64,000 nucleotides of DNA. Source: Draconibacterium aestuarii. Lineage in GTDB: Bacteria > Bacteroidota > Bacteroidia > Bacteroidales > Prolixibacteraceae. The stretch spans positions 119,719 to 183,718 of the forward strand of contig JAPOHD010000030.1 in NCBI GenBank assembly GCA_026671195.1, in the 5' to 3' direction. The translations under genes and the position numbers were made by a program. Each line of letters starts with the position of its first letter. Within the stretch, counting starts at the first letter, position 1. The notes under the pieces are model-generated. The model made no database searches. It had not been told where the DNA came from and worked only from the letters and a program-made list of their open reading frames with translations. This document shows, piece after piece, positions 59,089 through 64,000 of this stretch.

Positions 59089-60096
59089 TTATAAACTATT
59101 TCGGATTATTATCCTGGATGTATTCCGAATTTGCTCGAAACTCCTATTTAACAGCATTGTTGCAAGCGTTTTACCCATTGCGTTAAAATCAGTTGAAATG
59201 GTTGTTATCCCTCCGGCAACAACTTCTTTTAACATAGTGTCGTTAAACGAAACAATGCCAAACTTCTTACCCAATTTCATTTTATAATACTTGGCGATTT
59301 TAACCAATTCGACCAAATCATGATCTGATATTAAAAAGTAAGCCTCATAAATCGATGGTTTTATTCCCGAAAGTGATTTAATTACGTCGTAGCTGAAATT
59401 ATTTTCAATACAGAACCGTTCAAAACCAGCTTTCCTCTCTATTGGCTCTTTACCACCCGGATTCACAAAAATTAGTCTTCTGTACTTTTGTAAAAACGGC
59501 AAGCCTTCAACTAATGCATCGTAAAAATCCATCTCAAAATCCTGGTACACCACCGGATAATCTTTTAAATCGGGCTTTAAACGGTCGAGTATAAACACTT
59601 TTTCTTTTGGGATTTTTGAAATCAGGTTGCTGGTATTATCAAAAGTGGCCGGCATAATAATATAAGAAGTATAGTTCCCAATACTTTCATTAATCAGGTT
59701 TTTAAATACTTTGTAATTAAAATGATGGAAAAATATTTCCACACTGGCCTTTCCTTTCAATCTACTAATTAAAGAATTATACAAGTCCTCTTTAAAGGCA
59801 TTCAGCTCGTCGAATAAAACAAAAACTTTCTCCTGGTTATATATTTCTACAGAATCTATATAATAACCTTTCCCGGGCCGACTCAGTAATATTCCTTTCT
59901 CTTTTAAGGCATTAAAAGCCATCATCACCGTGTCGCGACTTAAATTATAATCGGAACATATTTGATTAATCGACGGAACCTTATCTCCTTTCTTCAATGT
60001 CTTTCTTTCAATCCCTCCGTAAACCGATTCAATAATTTGTTTGTACTTTGGAGTCGACGATTTGGGATCGATATAAATAATTCTTCGTTTTGCCAT
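59089..60096 (-). CDS. GntR-family regulator with LacI-type sugar-sensor domain (galactose regulon)
   Basis: 335 residues. Residues about 10-75 are a winged helix of the GntR type (YKQIIESVYGGIERKTLKKG, then LSRDTVMMAFNALKEKGI and RPGKGYYI). About 80-335 form a periplasmic-binding-protein-like sensor as in LacI (IIMPATFDNTSNL, KVFILDRLK, GIVSFNDTMLKEVVAGGITT). It lies between galK and galM, both of which carry an identical 17-bp operator, so it is most likely their repressor with galactose or a derivative as inducer. No other regulator is adjacent. Confidence 0.88.
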   Translation of the reverse strand: MAKRRIIYIDPKSSTPKYKQIIESVYGGIERKTLKKGDKVPSINQICSDYNLSRDTVMMAFNALKEKGILLSRPGKGYYIDSVEIYNQEKVFVLFDELNAFKEDLYNSLISRLKGKASVEIFFHHFNYKVFKNLINESIGNYTSYIIMPATFDNTSNLISKIPKEKVFILDRLKPDLKDYPVVYQDFEMDFYDALVEGLPFLQKYRRLIFVNPGGKEPIERKAGFERFCIENNFSYDVIKSLSGIKPSIYEAYFLISDHDLVELVKIAKYYKMKLGKKFGIVSFNDTMLKEVVAGGITTISTDFNAMGKTLATMLLNRSFEQIRNTSRIIIRNSL

Positions 60097-60113
60097 AAAA
60101 TTTTAGGTTAGTG

Positions 60114-60121
60114 CAAAAATA
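60114..60121 (-). promoter_or_regulatory. -7 box of the GntR-type regulator gene
   Basis: TATTTTTG (TAnnTTTG) on the minus strand, 17 bases before the start codon; gal operator 2 lies 36 bp upstream. Confidence 0.5.
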
Positions 60122-60157
60122 GAAGTTTTTTTCTACAAAAGCATGTTTTAAAACACC

Positions 60158-60174
60158 ACCAGTACCTACCAGTT
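60158..60174 (-). promoter_or_regulatory. Gal operator 2 (AACTGGTAGGTACTGGT)
   Basis: Exact reverse-oriented copy of operator 1, in the divergent region between the regulator gene and galM. It could autoregulate the regulator and control galM. Confidence 0.75.
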
Positions 60175-60322
60175 AAAAATCAATTTTTGCACTTTTGTGT
60201 TTTCTTGATTTTTTGGCTCTTCGATTACGTAATTAAAGCGTACTTTTAATGCTCGAATAACGTACATGTTAGATGGAATAAAATGAATACGATAAATAAA
60301 AAAAATTCAAATTGAATATAAA

Positions 60323-61357
60323 ATGAAAGTTACTTCAACTAAATTCGGACAATTAGAGGATGGAAGCAGTGTTGAATTGTTTACCCTCTCCAATGAAAAG
60401 ATTACCGTTAAAATAACCAATTACGGTGCAATTATTACAGCTGTTGATATGCCAAATAAAAATGGGAGCATTGACAATGTAGTTTGCGGATTTGATAAAC
60501 TGGAAACCTACCTGAGTGATGAGTACCTGGGAAGTTACCCCTATTTCGGGGCCATCATTGGTCGTTTTGGCAACCGCATTGCCAAAGGGCACCTCGAGAT
60601 TGAGGGGAAAACCTACGAAATGGCTATAAATAACGGTCCCAATCATTTACATGGTGGAGCTGTTGGATTTGACCGCAAACTATTTGCAGCCGAAACCATC
60701 GAAAATGAAACAGAGGTAGGTGTAAAGCTTACATATTTAAGTCCTGACGGAGAAGAAAACTATCCTGGGAACCTGAAAGTTACCTGCATTTATACTTTGA
60801 ATGAAAGTAGTGATTTAGGAATTCAGTATTATGCCGAAACTGACAAAACGACCGTGGTAAACCTGACCAACCACAGCTACTTTAATTTAACCGGGCAAAA
60901 AGAAAATATTTTAAACCACGAACTGGAACTAACGGCCACAAAAATGACTGAAATGGTGGAACAAATACCTACAGGAAAAATTGTTCCTGTTGTTGGTACT
61001 GCTTACGATTTTACTTCAGCAAAAAAAATAAATGCCTCCGGACTTGAAATGGGTTACGACGACAACTTTGTTTTAGATAACGAGGGCAAGTTAAAATTGG
61101 CCGGTATTTTAAGTGAGGCTAGAAGTGGCAGAAAAATTAAAGTGTACACTACGCAACCGGGAATGCAGGTCTACACAGGGTACTGGAATCCGGAAATTGA
61201 GATTAACGGAAAAAAGAAATTCGGAAGTTTTTCGGGCATTGCGCTTGAAACACAACACTACCCCGATTCAGTAAATCAACCCAATTTCCCTTCAACCTTG
61301 TTAAAACCGGGTGAGATCTACGATCAGAAGACTGTTTACAAGTTTATTACTGAATAA
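60323..61357 (+). CDS. galM: Aldose 1-epimerase (galactose mutarotase)
   Basis: Interconverts alpha- and beta-galactose. 344 residues; E. coli GalM has 346. Motifs in order: GRFGNRIAKG, NGPNHLHGG with H108, TNHSYFNLTG with catalytic acid H184, and ALETQHYPDS with catalytic base E309. It has no signal peptide, so cytoplasmic. It is transcribed away from the GntR-type regulator, with the gal operator between them, and is followed by its own terminator. Confidence 0.96.
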   Translation: MKVTSTKFGQLEDGSSVELFTLSNEKITVKITNYGAIITAVDMPNKNGSIDNVVCGFDKLETYLSDEYLGSYPYFGAIIGRFGNRIAKGHLEIEGKTYEMAINNGPNHLHGGAVGFDRKLFAAETIENETEVGVKLTYLSPDGEENYPGNLKVTCIYTLNESSDLGIQYYAETDKTTVVNLTNHSYFNLTGQKENILNHELELTATKMTEMVEQIPTGKIVPVVGTAYDFTSAKKINASGLEMGYDDNFVLDNEGKLKLAGILSEARSGRKIKVYTTQPGMQVYTGYWNPEIEINGKKKFGSFSGIALETQHYPDSVNQPNFPSTLLKPGEIYDQKTVYKFITE

Positions 61358-61360
61358 TTC

Positions 61361-61387
61361 AAAAAATGCCCAAAAGGGCATTTTTTG
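61361..61387 (+). terminator. galM terminator
   Basis: AAAAAATGCCC AAAA GGGCATTTTTT, a GC core with flanking A and T runs, directly after the galM stop. Confidence 0.85.
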
Positions 61388-61427
61388 TTTCCTGCTACAG
61401 ACAAATAGTATCTTATCGTTTTTTTTC

Positions 61428-61435
61428 TATTTTTG
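61428..61435 (+). promoter_or_regulatory. -7 box of the acyl-CoA ligase gene
   Basis: TATTTTTG, an exact TAnnTTTG match, 33 bases before the start codon; no clear -33 element. Confidence 0.45.
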
Positions 61436-61468
61436 GATTCTTTCTTGAACTAAAACAGTGCAATTATA

Positions 61469-63373
61469 ATGAAAACCATTATTGAATTATTCGAAACGGC
61501 GGTAGTAAACTATCCCGACAATGTTTATCTATGGGAAAAAACAAAAAGCGAGTACGAACCTACCACCTACAAAGAAACCAGGGAAAAGGTACTGGACCTT
61601 GCTGCGGGACTAATTCAATTAGGTTTTAAAAAGGGTGACCGTGCAGGATTGGTTGCCGACGGAAGAAACGACTGGATTATAAGCGAGTTGGGGATACTCT
61701 ACGCCGGTGGAATTAATGTTCCGCTATCCATACGTTTACAGGATAACGAACTGGCATTTCGGTTAAAACATAGTGGCAGTAAATATATATTTGTATCGAA
61801 GCAACACGAATCAAAGATTGAGGATATTCGCGATCAGCTGCCCGAGCTTGAAAAAGTTATTTATATCGATGGTGTTGAAAATACCGACGAGAAAAATATT
61901 GATTATCGCCAACTTGTAAAAGATGGTGCCAAATTCAGAAAAGAAAATCCGGAACGGGTTGAAACGATATGGAAAGCAGTAGAACCCAATGATGTTGCAA
62001 ATATTTCTTACACATCGGGTACTACCGCCGATCCAAAAGGGATTATGCTTACTCACCTGAATTATGCTGCCAACGTGGTTCAATCCAATTCTTTACTCGA
62101 TTTAAAAACAGAATGGACAACCTTAGCCATTTTGCCCTGGGATCATGCATTTGCACACACCACTTGTTTGTATGTATTTATGTACAAGGGAGCCAGCATT
62201 GCATCGGTTGAAATTGGCAAAACACCAATGGAAACACTACGGAATATTCCCAAAAATATTCAGGAGATTAAGCCTGCACTTATGATGAGTGTTCCGGCCT
62301 ATTCAAAAACATTCCGGAAAAATATTGAAGCAGGAATCCGCAAAAAAGGAGAAATTTTATACAAATTATTCCAGTTTGCGTTAAAGGTTGCATACACACA
62401 TAATGGTTATGGCAATAACCGAGGGAAAGGTTTCCGCTTCTTTTTAAAACCACTTTACTGGCTATTCGACAAAATACTTTTTGCAAAAATACGTGAGGGA
62501 TTTGGCGGCAACCTACAGTTTTTTATAGGTGGTGGTGCTTTGCTCGATGTTGAATTACAGCGTTTCTTTTATGCCATTGGAATGCCCATTTGCCAGGGTT
62601 ACGGACTTTCAGAAGCGGCCCCTGTTATTTCTTCAAATGTTCCGCATGATGTAAAATTTGGTTCGTCGGGAAAACTGGTTAAAAACCTTGAACTAAAAAT
62701 CCTCGACGACAATGGCAACCAGTTACCAACCGGACGAAAAGGTGAAATTGTTGTAAAAGGCGATAATGTTATGCTGGGCTACTGGAAAAATCCAACAGCT
62801 ACGGCCGAAACGATAAAAGATGGCTGGTTGCATACCGGCGACATGGGTTATATGGGCGAAGACGGTTTCCTGTATGTTTTAGGCCGTTTTAAAAGTTTAC
62901 TTATTGGTAACGATGGTGAAAAATACAGCCCCGAAGGAATTGAAGAAGCCCTTGTCGATCAGTCGCCATACATACAACAAGTAATGCTGTACAACAACCA
63001 AAATCCGTACACCGTTGGAATGATCGTTCCTGATATCGATGCCATAAACCGTGAACTAAAACACCGAGGAATTGAAAAAGGATCGGATGAAGGAAATAAA
63101 GCAACACTTGCCATTATTCAAAATGAAATTAATGCTTATAAAAAAGGTGGAAAGTTTGAGGGAGAATTTCCAGAACGGTGGTTGCCTGCAACCATTTCGG
63201 TTCTACCCTATACTTTTAGCACCGACAATAAAATGCTCAATGCCACAATGAAAATGGTTCGTGGCCAGGTAACCGAGCAGTTTGCAAAAGAACTGGATTT
63301 TCTTTACACTCCTGAAGCTAAGAACATTGAAAACGAAATGAATATTGCCGCTGTAAAAGAATGGAATAAATAA
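61469..63373 (+). CDS. Long-chain fatty-acid--CoA ligase (AMP-binding)
   Basis: Activates fatty acids to acyl-CoA through an acyl-adenylate. 634 residues of the ANL superfamily. The P-loop-like ISYTSGTTADPKGIMLTH is at about 174-191, the adenine motif GYGLSEAAPVIS in the middle, and the hinge TGDMGYMGEDGFLYVLGRFK near residue 455. The C-terminal lid contains the adenylation lysine region (FSTDNKMLNATMK). Length and motifs match FadD15-like ligases of Bacteroidota. Not related to the sugar genes beside it; housekeeping lipid metabolism. Confidence 0.92.
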   Translation: MKTIIELFETAVVNYPDNVYLWEKTKSEYEPTTYKETREKVLDLAAGLIQLGFKKGDRAGLVADGRNDWIISELGILYAGGINVPLSIRLQDNELAFRLKHSGSKYIFVSKQHESKIEDIRDQLPELEKVIYIDGVENTDEKNIDYRQLVKDGAKFRKENPERVETIWKAVEPNDVANISYTSGTTADPKGIMLTHLNYAANVVQSNSLLDLKTEWTTLAILPWDHAFAHTTCLYVFMYKGASIASVEIGKTPMETLRNIPKNIQEIKPALMMSVPAYSKTFRKNIEAGIRKKGEILYKLFQFALKVAYTHNGYGNNRGKGFRFFLKPLYWLFDKILFAKIREGFGGNLQFFIGGGALLDVELQRFFYAIGMPICQGYGLSEAAPVISSNVPHDVKFGSSGKLVKNLELKILDDNGNQLPTGRKGEIVVKGDNVMLGYWKNPTATAETIKDGWLHTGDMGYMGEDGFLYVLGRFKSLLIGNDGEKYSPEGIEEALVDQSPYIQQVMLYNNQNPYTVGMIVPDIDAINRELKHRGIEKGSDEGNKATLAIIQNEINAYKKGGKFEGEFPERWLPATISVLPYTFSTDNKMLNATMKMVRGQVTEQFAKELDFLYTPEAKNIENEMNIAAVKEWNK

Positions 63374-63475
63374 GACTGGTAAAATAAATTTTACAGATCA
63401 AAACAAAAGAGAAACAGGATCTTTTACATGAAAAATAATCAGGAAACAAGAATGGTGAAAACCAAACTTTTATCC

Positions 63476-63506
63476 TTGAACACTGAACAATAATTTATTA
63501 GCTTTG
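63476..63506 (+). promoter_or_regulatory. Promoter of the GHMP kinase gene
   Basis: TTG (63476-63478), 20-bp spacer, TAGCTTTG (63499-63506); same spacing as the NCS1 promoter. Leader about 12 nt. Confidence 0.65.
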
Positions 63507-63525
63507 CCGCGCTAAATATTCAAAA

Positions 63526-64000
63526 ATGATTATTGAAACATATTCATACCCCAGGGCTGCCGTAATTGGTAATCCTTCCGATGGTTATTATGGCAAAACC
63601 ATTGCCTTCGTATTTTCCAATTTTGTTGCCAGTGTACAGTTATATCAAACGCCGGAACTGGAAATTAAACCACAACGCCTCGATGTAACATCTTATAATA
63701 ACATGCAGGCTTTGGTTGAGGATATTAATTTTGCAGGCTATTATGGTGGAATGCGATTACTAAAAGGCATGATAAAAGTTTTTTACGAATATTGTGTGAA
63801 GAACAACATTCAATTGGCCAGTAAAAACTTTACAATCCGTTATAATTCAAATATTCCTTTACGTTTAGGACTTGCCGGATCGAGTGCCATTTTATCGGCT
63901 TGTTTAAAAGCAATCTGCCTTTTTTACGAAGTGTACATTGCTCCGGCCACTTTTGCCAACCTGGTTCTTTCAGTTGAAAACGATGAATTAGATATTTCGG
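63526..64000 (+). CDS. GHMP-family sugar kinase, glucuronokinase-like (partial, 3' end outside window)
   Basis: The start at 63526 follows a good promoter; 158 codons are visible before the right edge. The opening RAAVIGNPSDGYYGKTIAF replaces the galactokinase signature and resembles plant-type glucuronokinases and related predicted sugar kinases. The ATP loop LRLGLAGSSAILSA is at about 103-120. Substrate could be glucuronate, another sugar or mevalonate-like; C-terminal motifs are not visible. Its link to the uronate-type carrier in PUL 2 is only suggestive. Confidence 0.8.
   Translation, partial: MIIETYSYPRAAVIGNPSDGYYGKTIAFVFSNFVASVQLYQTPELEIKPQRLDVTSYNNMQALVEDINFAGYYGGMRLLKGMIKVFYEYCVKNNIQLASKNFTIRYNSNIPLRLGLAGSSAILSACLKAICLFYEVYIAPATFANLVLSVENDELDIS

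Overview
The window is a chromosomal stretch of a Bacteroidota bacterium. Evidence: four-gene sigma / anti-sigma / SusC / SusD units, STN-domain TonB-dependent transporters, lipobox signal peptides, -7 boxes of the form TAnnTTTG, and weak Shine-Dalgarno sequences. The mix of glycan loci and Na+-coupled sugar carriers resembles marine or sediment Marinilabiliales/Prolixibacteraceae, but that placement is inference. No insertion sequence, phage gene or CRISPR array was seen. Nearly all of it is accessory carbohydrate catabolism.

Layout. (1) 1-5794, minus strand: an L-rhamnose operon, rhaM - rhaT - exported GH2 beta-galactosidase - GH106 alpha-L-rhamnosidase lipoprotein (cut by the left edge). 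(2) 6238-12838, plus strand: PUL 1, ECF sigma - FecR - SusC - SusD. (3) 42583-13114, minus strand: PUL 2, about 29.5 kb. ECF sigma - FecR - SusC - SusD is followed, after an internal hairpin and a new promoter, by 14 tightly packed genes: GH2, beta-helix protein, tandem RhaM-like lipoprotein, a large unassigned glycosidase-like lipoprotein, two URO-D-fold proteins, MFS carrier, GH43-type lipoprotein, GH2, GH31, a third URO-D-fold protein, Gfo/Idh/MocA oxidoreductase, SSS carrier, and a fourth URO-D-fold protein. PUL 1 and PUL 2 converge on a shared terminator near 13065. (4) 43272-49658, plus strand: NCS1-type permease - 62-residue membrane protein - GH78 alpha-L-rhamnosidase - GH127-type beta-L-arabinofuranosidase. 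(5) 50040-51137: an isolated DUF4056-type protein, then twin tRNA-Asp genes, a PPP-type phosphoesterase and an SSS carrier. (6) 55008-61357: a Leloir galactose regulon, MFS sugar carrier, galT, galK, a GntR/LacI-like regulator and divergent galM. (7) An acyl-CoA ligase and the start of a GHMP sugar kinase.

How it works together: SusCD pairs import oligosaccharides and signal through FecR to ECF sigma factors. Exported GH106, GH2, GH43-type and other hydrolases trim a glycan rich in rhamnose, galactose, and perhaps arabinose and xylose. A pectic rhamnogalacturonan or arabinogalactan side chain fits, but no polysaccharide lyase or sulfatase is present to settle it. RhaM, RhaT and the SSS/MFS/NCS1 carriers handle released sugars, and the gal genes process galactose.

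Most notable: two transporter-linked pairs of URO-D-fold proteins, one pair keeping and one pair losing the corrinoid-methyltransferase zinc motif; predicted cis-antisense RNAs over both susC starts; paired AACGTTT(A/G)CA sites about 63 bp apart at two promoters; a 17-bp operator repeated at galK and galM; a secreted RhaM-like lipoprotein; and an NCS1 permease coupled to a microprotein.
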